Notes under the pieces: generated by a model
The model's database searches: none
What the model saw: the letters and a program-made list of their open reading frames with translations, nothing else
Told to the model about the DNA's origin: nothing
Shown here: positions 8,196-16,904 of the stretch, one piece after another
How positions within the stretch are numbered: position 1 is the stretch's first letter
Layout of the letters: the number at the start of each line of letters is the position of its first letter
Made by a program: the position numbers and the translations under genes
NCBI GenBank assembly: GCA_022565355.1
Contig: JAIUMU010000003.1
Span: forward strand, 245,989 to 309,988
Source of the DNA: Idiomarina sp.
GTDB taxonomy: Bacteria > Pseudomonadota > Gammaproteobacteria > Enterobacterales > Alteromonadaceae
Length of the DNA stretch: 64,000 nt
Direction: 5' to 3'

Positions 8196-9290
8196 TTAAC
8201 GCGTTTGCGGTACGCGGATTTCTACAGAAAGGTTCGCTTCAGTACGACGGTTTTGCGCATTAGCGTCGAGGCTGATTTCGTTAACAACTGGACGGCTCAT
8301 GCCGTGACCAACTGTAGTAATACGGCTACGTGAAATACCGTGGTCGTTTACTAAGATATCAGCTACTGCGCGAGCACGGCGCTCAGATAAACCTTGGTTG
8401 TATTCAGCAGTACCGATTAAATCGGTGTGGCCGTTGATTACAACTTCAGTGTCTGAATGCTCTTTCATGAAATCAGCTAAACGACGGATGTCACCGTTGT
8501 AATCGCTGGTTACACGAGCTGAATCGAATGCAAAGCCTACACGTAAATCTTCTGATACTTGCTCAGTAGTGTAAACAGTACAACCGCGCTCATCTACTAC
8601 ATGGCCACGTGGAGTGTTTGGACACGCATCACGGTAATCTGGAACGCCATCACCATCACTATCTACTGTTGAATCTGGAGCTTCTTCTACTACACCTTCA
8701 GTGCCACGGCTTTCGCTGCGCCATGCATCTAGTAAAGGACCACCCGTGCCGTAAGCGTAGTTAATGCTTACTAAGAACGAGATGTCGGTGTAATCAGAGT
8801 TAAACTGAGGAGCAAACTCTGCACGCAAGAAGAAATCATCATTAAACGTATGACGGTAACCTACAGTACCACGGAACATCATATCTTTATGCTGTTGAAC
8901 ACGTGTTTGGTTCAAGCCACCACCAAGATAGAAATTGTGGTTAAAGTAATAGAGTGCATCTGTACCAAACATATGGCCAGTTGCACTATCACCAGTGCCA
9001 GTTACGTCTGTTTTAACGCGATCCCAGTAAGTACGAACCGCCCAATGATTAGTTAGGGGTACAGAAAACTCTAAACCTAGGTTCGGCGAATTGTAGCTAT
9101 CATCGATTGAGTAGCCAATGCCATCACTATCTACGTAGAAACGATCGCTATCAAATTTGCTTACGTGTAAACGCAAGCCAAACGAGATATCTTCCGTTCC
9201 AGCAAAGTTTTCTTCGGCCATTACTTGTGGGCTGGCGATTAGTAAGCTAACTAACGCTGCAGGTAATGCTATTGCAAAAATCTTTTTCAT
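8196..9290 (-). CDS. OmpA-family outer-membrane protein
   Basis: A 364-residue protein with a signal peptide (MKKIFAIALPAALVSLLIAS...VMA). An N-terminal OmpA-like 8-stranded barrel domain (about 30-200) follows, then a calcium-binding thrombospondin-3-like linker (DSDGDGVPDYRDACPN) and a C-terminal peptidoglycan-binding OmpA domain (FDSARVTSDYNGDIRRLADF, VINGHTDLIGTAEYNQGLSERRA). It should anchor the outer membrane to the cell wall. The start at 9290 is chosen for the signal peptide and an AAGGA seven bases upstream. A second, shorter relative lies in the pilus operon at 38988-39890. Confidence 0.92.
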   Translation of the reverse strand: MKKIFAIALPAALVSLLIASPQVMAEENFAGTEDISFGLRLHVSKFDSDRFYVDSDGIGYSIDDSYNSPNLGLEFSVPLTNHWAVRTYWDRVKTDVTGTGDSATGHMFGTDALYYFNHNFYLGGGLNQTRVQQHKDMMFRGTVGYRHTFNDDFFLRAEFAPQFNSDYTDISFLVSINYAYGTGGPLLDAWRSESRGTEGVVEEAPDSTVDSDGDGVPDYRDACPNTPRGHVVDERGCTVYTTEQVSEDLRVGFAFDSARVTSDYNGDIRRLADFMKEHSDTEVVINGHTDLIGTAEYNQGLSERRARAVADILVNDHGISRSRITTVGHGMSRPVVNEISLDANAQNRRTEANLSVEIRVPQTR

Positions 9291-9734
9291 AAGGGGGTCC
9301 TTCTTTCCTTGAGCTTCTCCACTTACCCGGGAGGCTTGGGGGGTATCAACCCTCATTCTGGCGCAACTGCTCAAAATTAGTTAACAGATTTACCAAAAAT
9401 TTAAATACGTTTAAGCCAAGCGCTGGCCACACAACTAACGATCAACATTTTTCAGTGCAGATCACGCTTGAGTATAACATTTAACCCTAGAATATCAATG
9501 TTTCTCAATAAAGTTCCATGCATACTCCGAACTAATGGTTAATAAATAAAAATACTAAAAAATCTACGTAATTCCCTATTGCTCCGAAAATAAACCGTAA
9601 ACATGCGCTTTTCTCATGCTCAGCATAAAGTTGCTGCTGTTATACTAAATGTTCTAGTTTGCGAAAGGCTGAATATATCGCTTCAATCTGTTACGCCTTG
9701 TTCGTAATTTTTTAACATCGCGAGGTACCTCCGC
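9291..9734. other. Intergenic region between divergent ompA-like and DUF4382 genes
   Basis: A 444-bp AT-rich gap that must hold the promoters of both divergent genes. I see no convincing -35/-10 pair, terminator or small gene. A 10-bp palindrome GAGGTACCTC at 9722-9731 contains the ribosome-binding GAGG of the rightward gene, so that site could be masked by local pairing. Confidence 0.5.
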
Positions 9735-10691
9735 ATGAAACGTTTTCATCAAACAATCGCTCTATCAGCCATTTCTATTGGCTTGTTAAGTGCCTGTAAT
9801 TCATCAAATGATGATACCGCACAGTTCTCTCTTGCCGTGAGTGACGCTCCTGTTGAACAGGCCAATGTAGTAATGGTTTGCTTTGAATCTGTTGAGTTAG
9901 TTGGTAATGGCAATCAACCGCAGCGCTTTATGATTGGCGAGAGCGAGAATGCCGTAGCCGCTAACGATTTATGTTTAGATAGCACGGGTAATCCAATTCC
10001 GAACACTCGTGGCGTAGATTTACTTACGCTGCAGGGCGCAGAAGCAGAAGCGCTGATTGAAAACGCCCCTGTGCCAGCAGGCAGTTATGGCCAACTCCGC
10101 CTCGATATCGCACCAAACGGCAGCTACGTTGAAGATACTAACGGCAATATACGGCCATTGCGCGTACCTTCAAATCAGCTTCGCTTAGATGGTGTTACTC
10201 TTGCCGCCAATCAAGCCTTTAGTTACACCTTAGAATTTGATTTGCGCAGAGCCTTAGTAGCGCCGCCTGGATTGCCCCATTATCTATTGAAACCACGCGG
10301 CTTGCGTTTGGTTGATAATGCTGAAATCGGCCATATTGAAGGTTTCATTAGTGAAACATTATTGCTTGATAACGGTTGTAACGTGCCACCAGAGAATGCA
10401 GACGAGCCGGTTGCAGCGGTATATTTCTATAGCGGCCATGATTTAGAGCTGGATAACCTTACCGATAATAGCGACGACGAAAATGGGCCGTATGCTAGTG
10501 TAAGTGTGAAGTTTGATGGCGCGGGTAGCTATCCGTTTAGCTTAGGCTATTTGCACGCGGGTGATTACTTTGCTGCCGTTACCTGTGACACCGATGATGA
10601 TCCAGAAGAAGAAACTGATTTAACATTCTTCTACGGTGAAAACATCACCATCGATGTAAATACCACGCTTGAAATCACCCTTGGCAACTAA
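9735..10691 (+). CDS. DUF4382-domain lipoprotein
   Basis: A 318-residue secreted lipoprotein. The signal peptide ends at the lipobox LLSAC (Cys about residue 21). The body begins FSLAVSDAPVEQANVVMVCFESVEL, the hallmark of DUF4382 proteins, with GVDLLTLQGAEAEALIENAPVPAGSY and a C-terminal beta-sandwich-like repeat around GHIEGFISETLLLD. The function of the family is unknown; secretion and domain type suggest an envelope carbohydrate- or surface-associated role (inference). The region after the stop codon shows a degenerate 15-bp periodicity. Confidence 0.85.
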   Translation: MKRFHQTIALSAISIGLLSACNSSNDDTAQFSLAVSDAPVEQANVVMVCFESVELVGNGNQPQRFMIGESENAVAANDLCLDSTGNPIPNTRGVDLLTLQGAEAEALIENAPVPAGSYGQLRLDIAPNGSYVEDTNGNIRPLRVPSNQLRLDGVTLAANQAFSYTLEFDLRRALVAPPGLPHYLLKPRGLRLVDNAEIGHIEGFISETLLLDNGCNVPPENADEPVAAVYFYSGHDLELDNLTDNSDDENGPYASVSVKFDGAGSYPFSLGYLHAGDYFAAVTCDTDDDPEEETDLTFFYGENITIDVNTTLEITLGN

Positions 10692-10725
10692 ACAAGTGGT
10701 GAGTATGTAACTGGTAACTAAGCAA
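10681..10725 (+). repeat. Degenerate 15-bp repeat spanning the stop codon of the DUF4382 gene
   Basis: Three 15-bp units. The first (TTGGCAACTAAACAA) carries the last codons and TAA stop; the third (CTGGTAACTAAGCAA) is 12/15 identical and repeats Gly-Asn-stop in frame 30 bp later. The middle unit is more diverged. This resembles the clean arrays at 3635-3754 and 62799-62858, but on its own it is weak. Confidence 0.5.
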
Positions 10726-10781
10726 GCGCGAGTAAGTTCATTACATTCGTTAGCACGTTTTCTAGTACCTTCTTTGCTACG

Positions 10782-12788
10782 TTAATGCGCTTCACTCGCT
10801 TTTAAGTGATACACCGCATAGCCATCAGCATCCTGATCTATGCGGTGTAATCCTTCCACCAATGCCGCTTCAGCTTTTCCTGCTTCGCTATCATTGCCAC
10901 GAAACTCTACTGTTGCTCCTGCAGGCAAAAGAATTTCCCAATTGCGCTGTAAATCTAATGCTAGTTCGCCTTCGTTTTGCGCCGTGTTGTAACGCGCATA
11001 ATCCGCAATTACTTTGCGCACCTCTTCATCAGATGCGTACACCAAAGTACTACCATCTAATCCAGGAAAACTACCACCACCGCCTGCTCGATAATTGTTG
11101 GTAACCACCAGAAAGCGTTGCGCAAGATCGAGTGGCTCGCCCTGATAGCGCACATTTACCACCCGCCGCGCTTCGGCGTTGATTAACTCGCCGTTGCTGT
11201 TGTACCGCGGTGGTTCGCTCACCGCAAAGGCGAACTCAAGGCCACTTATGGTATCGAAATTGTAACTCGGGAAGCGAGCAAATAATGGTTGCGCTGATGG
11301 TTGATTGGCTGCAATTTGCCGATATGCCAACGCCGACATCTCCAACCATTCCAGAATTTGTGCACCGGTTAGCTCCACAACTTGCAGGGTATTGGGGTAT
11401 ACATATAAATCAACTAGGTTACCTAGCGTAAACTCACCCGCTGCAATTACAGTGTAATCGTCTGCATGTTGTGAACCATTTCGAAAGGGTGCAGCTGCAC
11501 TTAAGATTGGTAAATCAGCTGGCAAATCACCGTTCTCTTGTGCCGCTTTTGCGTACCATGTTTGCGCATCATTAATAAGCTGCACCGCAGTGCTAGGTTG
11601 AATCCGCGCGAATAGGCTAGAAATACGCTCGCTTACAGCCCCTAAAGGTTGATTCAGCATTGCCAATGTTTCTTCATGTTCAGCCATTAGCAAGGCCTCA
11701 AGCTGTTCATCCTTGCGCTCATCTATCGCCGGCACAGAAACAGCACTGGCCACTACGCCCCATCCGGTTCTGGTTTGTTCTAAGGTAAGATCAATAATGC
11801 CGAGGTGGTTACCCCAATAGCCAGGCGAAACAGCGGGAATCCCGCGCACATAACCACGTTCATTATCTACGCCAGGTAAATCATCATAGGCAGGCGAGCC
11901 AGGAAACAGTTGGTGTTGATGGCCAAATAAAATGGCATCAATACCAGGCACTGCTGCCAACTGATAGCTCGCTTGCTCGGCAAACTCTGGATAAGAAGCG
12001 TAGTTGCGTAACCCAGAATGAGGTATTGCAACAACAACTTCAGCGCCTTCAGCGCGCATTTGCGGCACGAAGTATTCCGCAGCGGCTACAATATCGCGCA
12101 CGCGCACCTTGCCTTGTAAATGCTGCAAATCCCAACGCACAATTTGCGGTGGCAAGAAGCCAATAAAACCAACCTTAACTGGGTGCGCATTGCCGTATTG
12201 ATCAACTAATGGTTTTTCTAAAATTACGTAGGGCGGAAACATTGGGTTATCCCAACCTTCACTCACCTTACCCCATGTGTCTTCGCTTTCTGCATGCAAT
12301 ACATTCGCACTAATATAAGGGAAATTAGCGCCAGCGGCGGTAGCGTCAATAAATTCAAGGCCATAGTTAAATTCGTGGTTGCCCATGTTACCTACATCAT
12401 ACTGTAAGTAGTTTAAGGCGCGCATAATCGGGTGATTGTGCTCATTAACATACCCCGCCCCTTGCTCTGCAACCCAATCGCCTAAAGCGCTGCCTTGAAT
12501 TAAATCGCCATTATCCACTAAATAATGATTCGGGTTTTCCGCGCGCGCTGCGTGAATAAGTGCCGCAGTGTGAACTAAACCGTGCGCTTCGGTAGGCTGC
12601 TGGCGAAAATAATCAAAGCCCAACATGTAAGCATGCAGATCAGTAGTTTCCATCAGGCGCAATTCAATTCGCGCTGGTTCCTCGTTAACTGCTGGGCTGC
12701 ATGCGGAAAGTATTCCCACACTTGTAGCAAGAACCACCATTACGGCGGCTGTTTGCAGCATCGAGCTTAAACCTTTACCGTTATTCAT
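10782..12788 (-). CDS. cpdB: 2',3'-cyclic-nucleotide 2'-phosphodiesterase / 3'-nucleotidase
   Basis: A 668-residue enzyme that hydrolyses 2',3'-cyclic nucleotides and 3'-nucleotides for phosphate and nucleoside salvage. A signal sequence with lipobox ILSAC suggests that this copy is a lipoprotein rather than a free periplasmic protein. The metallophosphatase domain shows METTDLHAYMLG, DNGDLIQGSALGDW, MGNHEFNYGLEF, AIPHSGL and LFGHQHQLFPG. The 5'-nucleotidase C-terminal domain includes LGNLVDLYVYPNTLQVVELTG and the substrate-stacking FPSYNFDTISG region. It stands alone between oppositely oriented neighbours. Confidence 0.92.
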   Translation of the reverse strand: MNNGKGLSSMLQTAAVMVVLATSVGILSACSPAVNEEPARIELRLMETTDLHAYMLGFDYFRQQPTEAHGLVHTAALIHAARAENPNHYLVDNGDLIQGSALGDWVAEQGAGYVNEHNHPIMRALNYLQYDVGNMGNHEFNYGLEFIDATAAGANFPYISANVLHAESEDTWGKVSEGWDNPMFPPYVILEKPLVDQYGNAHPVKVGFIGFLPPQIVRWDLQHLQGKVRVRDIVAAAEYFVPQMRAEGAEVVVAIPHSGLRNYASYPEFAEQASYQLAAVPGIDAILFGHQHQLFPGSPAYDDLPGVDNERGYVRGIPAVSPGYWGNHLGIIDLTLEQTRTGWGVVASAVSVPAIDERKDEQLEALLMAEHEETLAMLNQPLGAVSERISSLFARIQPSTAVQLINDAQTWYAKAAQENGDLPADLPILSAAAPFRNGSQHADDYTVIAAGEFTLGNLVDLYVYPNTLQVVELTGAQILEWLEMSALAYRQIAANQPSAQPLFARFPSYNFDTISGLEFAFAVSEPPRYNSNGELINAEARRVVNVRYQGEPLDLAQRFLVVTNNYRAGGGGSFPGLDGSTLVYASDEEVRKVIADYARYNTAQNEGELALDLQRNWEILLPAGATVEFRGNDSEAGKAEAALVEGLHRIDQDADGYAVYHLKASEAH

Positions 12789-12885
12789 CTGCTCACCTTT
12801 CCTCTACTTATTTTTTCCTGCCTACTACTTGCATACCATGCTCGTACAATCTGTTTACTAGCAATCACTAGCCCAACCTTCGCAG

Positions 12886-13770
12886 CTACTCGGCTACTAG
12901 CCAAGTATGTTGATAGGTTGCTACCTCACCGTATTGCGCCAAAAATGGCTGCATCGCCTCGGTTAACTGCTGCTCTAATTGCCATGGTGGATTCACCACT
13001 AACATACCAGCCCCATACATACCGCGCTCGCCGGCGCTTTCCTGATAACAAAATTCACTCTGCAAAATCGGTTGTTGAACCTGCTGTTGAATTTGCTCAA
13101 GTAACAACGCATGCCGCCCTGCTGGCAGCAACGGGTACCAAATAAGCACTACCGCATGTCGGCAACGTTGCATGATCGTGGCCGCCGTGGCCGCAACATC
13201 TAAATATTCCGTTTTGTTCTCGTACGCCGGGTCTATCAGTACCAATAATCGTGGAGTTTTCGGTGGTAACTGCTGGATTACCCCAGCCAGCCCATCGCCA
13301 TACACAACCCGGCCCGTATGCCGTTGCTTGCTCGCTGTGGCGCGATCTTGCAGTGCCGCATGTTCGGCTGGGTGCAGCTCAAACACGGTATGCCGATCTT
13401 GGCTACGCCTAAATTGCGCTACCCAACCAGGCGATCCTGGGTAGTATCGTAACTTCGCTACATCATGCAATTCACCCTGTTGGGTTGCTTCGGCATTGGC
13501 GTTATCAAGGCCCGCGAAAAAATCAGCCCAAAAGCTATTCTTTTCCAGAGCCTCACGCACCGCTATCGCTTTCGCAACACCAGCGCGAAACTCACCCTTC
13601 TTTTGCGCTTGCGCATCAGCTAAATCGTAATGCCCTTTACCCGCATGGGTATCAAAATAATGAATTGCACTCTCTTTAGCCTGCATTCGTTGCAAGATAG
13701 CAATTAACGTAAGGTGTTTTTGCACATCCGCTGGATTGCCAGCGTGATAGCCGTGTTGGTAACTAAGCAT
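12886..13770 (-). CDS. rlmJ: 23S rRNA (adenine-2030-N6)-methyltransferase
   Basis: A 294-residue SAM-dependent methyltransferase matching RlmJ over its full length: MLSYQHGYHAGNPADVQKHLTL, YFDTHAGKGHYDL, RYYPGSP, ELHP, LIDPAYENKTEY, IWYPLLP and GAGMLVVNPPWQLEQQ. The catalytic motif, normally DPPYE, reads DPAYE here, a change of one proline. The start at 13770 fits the family N-terminus exactly; the ribosome-binding site there (AGAGAT) is weak. The gene is monocistronic. Confidence 0.92.
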   Translation of the reverse strand: MLSYQHGYHAGNPADVQKHLTLIAILQRMQAKESAIHYFDTHAGKGHYDLADAQAQKKGEFRAGVAKAIAVREALEKNSFWADFFAGLDNANAEATQQGELHDVAKLRYYPGSPGWVAQFRRSQDRHTVFELHPAEHAALQDRATASKQRHTGRVVYGDGLAGVIQQLPPKTPRLLVLIDPAYENKTEYLDVAATAATIMQRCRHAVVLIWYPLLPAGRHALLLEQIQQQVQQPILQSEFCYQESAGERGMYGAGMLVVNPPWQLEQQLTEAMQPFLAQYGEVATYQHTWLVAE

Positions 13771-14040
13771 GAGTATCTCTGAATTATTTGGAATAAATAG
13801 TAAGCGTAGCCCTACCACGAGCAACTTGAATATTACGCTTTATAAGTGGCGGTTCTGCAACCCCATTAGAATAACCTGAATTCTAAGCATTGTCCCTACT
13901 GGAAGGGGCCCGCTATAAAATGCGCGCCATTGGCACCCACTCATTTCCCATTCACGGGCAAATCAATTAGTCTTAAGCACTGAGCGGCAACCGCACAATT
14001 ACCAGTAATACCCAAAGCAGAACAAGTAAACGGGGAATCC

Positions 14041-15657
14041 ATGAAGTATTTAAATACACAGGCTAGAAAAACAACAATGCGCCGCACCATCGGCAGCCTT
14101 GGTATGTTGTTAGCACTTAGCACCCAAATAGCATGTGCTAGCGCTTCTGCATCGAACAACGCTGTAATCGAAGCTGATGAACGGCTCGCGGGGCTCCATC
14201 AGCATATCGAAGCCACCCGCGCCCAATGGGATATTCCAGGCGTTGGCGTAGCTGTGGTGTACAAGGATGAAATCATCCATATGTCGGGCTACGGGGTATT
14301 GAAGCAGAGCGAGAGTGCTAGCGTAAACTCTGATACGTTATTCGGTGTAGCCTCCACCTCAAAGGCCATGACCGCAGCCTCACTGGCCATGTTGGTAGAT
14401 GAAGGCAAACTGGATTGGGATGATCGAGTTATTGATCATTTACCTTGGTTTGCACTAAGCGATCCGTGGGTAACCGCCGAAGTACGCATTCGCGATCTTC
14501 TCACGCACCGCGTTGGTGTTGGCCGCATGACCGGCAACCGAATTCAATTCATGCCTACCGCTTCGCGCCAGCAAGTAATTGAGCAAATGCGCTACCATGA
14601 GTTTGAGGCACCCTTTCGCTCGCGTTATGTATATAGCAATGTAATGTACTCTGTGGCTGGAGAAATCGTTGCTGCAGTATCGGGGCAAAGTTGGGATGCC
14701 TTTATGGCAGAGCGTTTATTCAAACCGTTGAATATGCAACGCTCCAATACCTCAATTACCCAATTCGCGGATGGCGATAGCAATATCGCGTGGCCTCATC
14801 AGTTTATTGACGGCGAATTAGTAGAAATCGCTCGGCGCAACTTTGATAACGTGGGTGCTTCTGCTTCTGTAAATACTAGCGTGCATGATATGGCGCAGTG
14901 GATGCGTTTACAGCTGGGTGAACCAGGGGTTTACAACGGCACGCGCATCCTCAGTGAAGACGTAATGGCAGAAATGCACCGCCCGCAAATTGCTACGGGT
15001 AGAAACGATCGTACTGAAGCAGTTCGGGCTTACGGCTTTGGTTGGGCACTAGATGAATACAAAGGCTTCCAGCGCAGCCAACACGGCGGAGCCACCGATG
15101 GCTTTAATACATCATTGGTGTTGGTGCCAGAGTTAGATTTAGGCATCGTGGTGATTACCAACACCTTTAGCACGTATATGCATGCGCTAGTAAACGACAT
15201 TGTGGATCGTATGGCTGAATTACCAAGCCAAGATTGGAATGGCGAGTACTTCGAACGCTACAACGCCCAGTATGAGCGTGTGCTAGCCGAGCGCTTGGAA
15301 ATTGAAGCTGCACGCGAGCTCAATACCACACCTAGCATGCCTGCCGAGCAGTTGGTGGGTAGCTATCATGATCAACAGTATGGTGAAGTTAAGGTATTTA
15401 AGAACGAGAATGGCGGTTTATCGCTGCATTTCTGGGATGACGGTGTATCTATTCTAGATCTTGAGCATTGGCATCATGATACCTATCGCGCAGCGTGGCG
15501 AAACCGTGCACAGCGTGAAAAGTTCGTGCACTTCACCCGTGGTCGCGATGGCAAGCCAGCCAGCCTAGAGGTAACATTCACACTTCGCCCAGCAATGTTG
15601 CAGGTAGGGATTTACCCAACACCTTACTACCGCGATGTTAGTTTCAAGCGCAAATAA
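14041..15657 (+). CDS. Class C beta-lactamase-type serine hydrolase with DUF3471 domain
   Basis: A 538-residue exported serine hydrolase of the AmpC/PBP4*/esterase fold. A long, possibly twin-start N-terminus (second Met at residue 13) leads into a signal peptide ending near QIACAS. The catalytic motifs are all present: nucleophile motif STSK (in GVASTSKAMT), YSN in RYVYSNVMYSVAGE, and HGG in QHGGATDGF. The C-terminal segment from about residue 430 (VGSYHDQQYGEVKVF...) matches DUF3471. Members include peptidases and esterases; the substrate cannot be assigned. A strong bidirectional terminator follows. Confidence 0.88.
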   Translation: MKYLNTQARKTTMRRTIGSLGMLLALSTQIACASASASNNAVIEADERLAGLHQHIEATRAQWDIPGVGVAVVYKDEIIHMSGYGVLKQSESASVNSDTLFGVASTSKAMTAASLAMLVDEGKLDWDDRVIDHLPWFALSDPWVTAEVRIRDLLTHRVGVGRMTGNRIQFMPTASRQQVIEQMRYHEFEAPFRSRYVYSNVMYSVAGEIVAAVSGQSWDAFMAERLFKPLNMQRSNTSITQFADGDSNIAWPHQFIDGELVEIARRNFDNVGASASVNTSVHDMAQWMRLQLGEPGVYNGTRILSEDVMAEMHRPQIATGRNDRTEAVRAYGFGWALDEYKGFQRSQHGGATDGFNTSLVLVPELDLGIVVITNTFSTYMHALVNDIVDRMAELPSQDWNGEYFERYNAQYERVLAERLEIEAARELNTTPSMPAEQLVGSYHDQQYGEVKVFKNENGGLSLHFWDDGVSILDLEHWHHDTYRAAWRNRAQREKFVHFTRGRDGKPASLEVTFTLRPAMLQVGIYPTPYYRDVSFKRK

Positions 15658-15672
15658 ATTGGCCTGAATACG

Positions 15673-15706
15673 AAAAACCTCCTGAACTTAGGTTCCGGAG
15701 GTTTTT
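15673..15706. terminator. Bidirectional terminator between serine hydrolase and fliA
   Basis: AAAAACCTCC and GGAGGTTTTT form a long stem with an inner GAAC/GTTC extension. The T runs on both sides serve both convergent transcripts. The right arm overlaps the fliA stop codon. Confidence 0.92.
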
Positions 15707-16421
15707 ACGTAATATCTTCTAACACATGGGCGCGAATACGCTTTATGGCTTGGCTATGTAGCTGAGAAACCCGCGATTCGGTAACCTCTAGCACAGCCCC
15801 TATTTCCTTCAGGTTTAATTCTTCTTGGTAATACAGCGCCATTACCAGTTTCTCTTTCTCGGGTAGGCTAGAAATCGCCTGCGCCACTAACTCTCTGCGT
15901 TCACCATTAAAGAGCGCCTCGGCAGGTGAGCTGTATTCATTTTCAATCGCGCTCGGTTCATTGTGCTCGTTCTTCTCGAGCACCACTTCATCATACGAAA
16001 GTACCAAGCCGTTGTTCGTATCGAGCAGTAGCTTATGATATTCCTCGAGCGGCATATTCAGCGCCGCCGCAATCTCGCGCTCTTCAGGTGGGCGCCCCAG
16101 TTCATGCCCAAGCTTACGCACACAAGCCTCTACTTCACGAGCACTGCGGCGCACGCTGCGCGGTAACCAATCACGGGAGCGCAACTCATCAATCATGGCG
16201 CCGCGAATACGTTGATGGGCAAAGGTAGAAAACGCCGCCCCGGCATTCGCATCAAAACGGCTAAAGGCATCTAACAAGCCTTCAAGGCCGGCTTGAATTA
16301 AATCATCGGTATCCACACCAGCAGGCAAGCGCACCTGCAAAGATAAGGCTTGCCGCCGAACCGCAGGGTAATATTGCTGCAGAACCGATTCTCGATTCAA
16401 TTTGCCTTCAGCTGTGTACAT
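15705..16421 (-). CDS. fliA: Flagellar sigma factor FliA (sigma-28)
   Basis: A 238-residue sigma-70-family factor for late flagellar and motility genes. Region 2 shows DLIQAGLEGLLDAFSRFD and FSTFAHQRIRGAMIDELR; region 3 shows RPPEEREIAAAL; region 4 shows LPEKEKLVMALYYQEELNLKEIGAVLEVTESRVSQLHSQAI, all typical of FliA. It is the last gene of flhB-flhA-flhF-flhG-fliA. At least six sites in the window carry a matching -35/-10 pair (24392, 29546, 31382, 31480, 37673, 60582). No anti-sigma factor FlgM gene is in the window. Confidence 0.96.
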   Translation of the reverse strand: MYTAEGKLNRESVLQQYYPAVRRQALSLQVRLPAGVDTDDLIQAGLEGLLDAFSRFDANAGAAFSTFAHQRIRGAMIDELRSRDWLPRSVRRSAREVEACVRKLGHELGRPPEEREIAAALNMPLEEYHKLLLDTNNGLVLSYDEVVLEKNEHNEPSAIENEYSSPAEALFNGERRELVAQAISSLPEKEKLVMALYYQEELNLKEIGAVLEVTESRVSQLHSQAIKRIRAHVLEDIT

Positions 16422-16433
16422 AATTGGCTACTT

Positions 16434-16904
16434 CTATTCCTTATCGCTTACCGAAGAAACCCGTACGCTAATCAATTCAATATTAAAGAATTGCCGCGCA
16501 CTCTCTCGAACATTGTTAATTAATCCACGCGTAGATACAACCGGCGGGTGCAATAGCAACAGCCGCTTTGGCCCACCGTTCACATTAAGTTTCCGCAATG
16601 CATAATACGCCCGCTGAAAACCATTACTATCGGGTTCCACCCACAATGCCCAACGCGGATACGTTGCTAGCAAATCGGCATAACTACTACTGGCAATATC
16701 TGCAGCAATAAGTTGCCATTGCTCAGCATCACCAACCCACTGTTTACCGCGCTCGGCTAAATGATGCAACTGCGCGCGCACTGCATCTGTGCTGCCATCG
16801 TATTGCGAAGGCAAGCCCACAATTACCAAAGTTTGCTCAGGTGTTGGCGTATGCTGTTGTTGCTTTGCCCAATCTCGTAAACCTGCAGCTTGATCACTAC
16901 TCAC
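16434..16904 (-). CDS. Minimal FlhG/FleN-like protein without P-loop
   Basis: A 156-residue protein in the place of flhG (between flhF and fliA). It opens VSSDQAAGLRDW; DQAxGLR is the N-terminal FlhG motif known to stimulate FlhF GTPase. The later stretch ALWVEPDSNGFQRAYYALRKL, then KRLLLLHPP and ARQFFNIELISV, aligns by eye with FlhG around VVCDEPTSITDAYALIKLL...VANM...FLNVSLEL. The GKGGVGKT P-loop, the DADLG switch and everything C-terminal to that region are missing (usual length about 270-295). The GTG at 16904 has CAGGAG six to seven bases upstream and overlaps the flhF stop by 8 bp. Confidence 0.72.
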   Translation of the reverse strand: MSSDQAAGLRDWAKQQQHTPTPEQTLVIVGLPSQYDGSTDAVRAQLHHLAERGKQWVGDAEQWQLIAADIASSSYADLLATYPRWALWVEPDSNGFQRAYYALRKLNVNGGPKRLLLLHPPVVSTRGLINNVRESARQFFNIELISVRVSSVSDKE

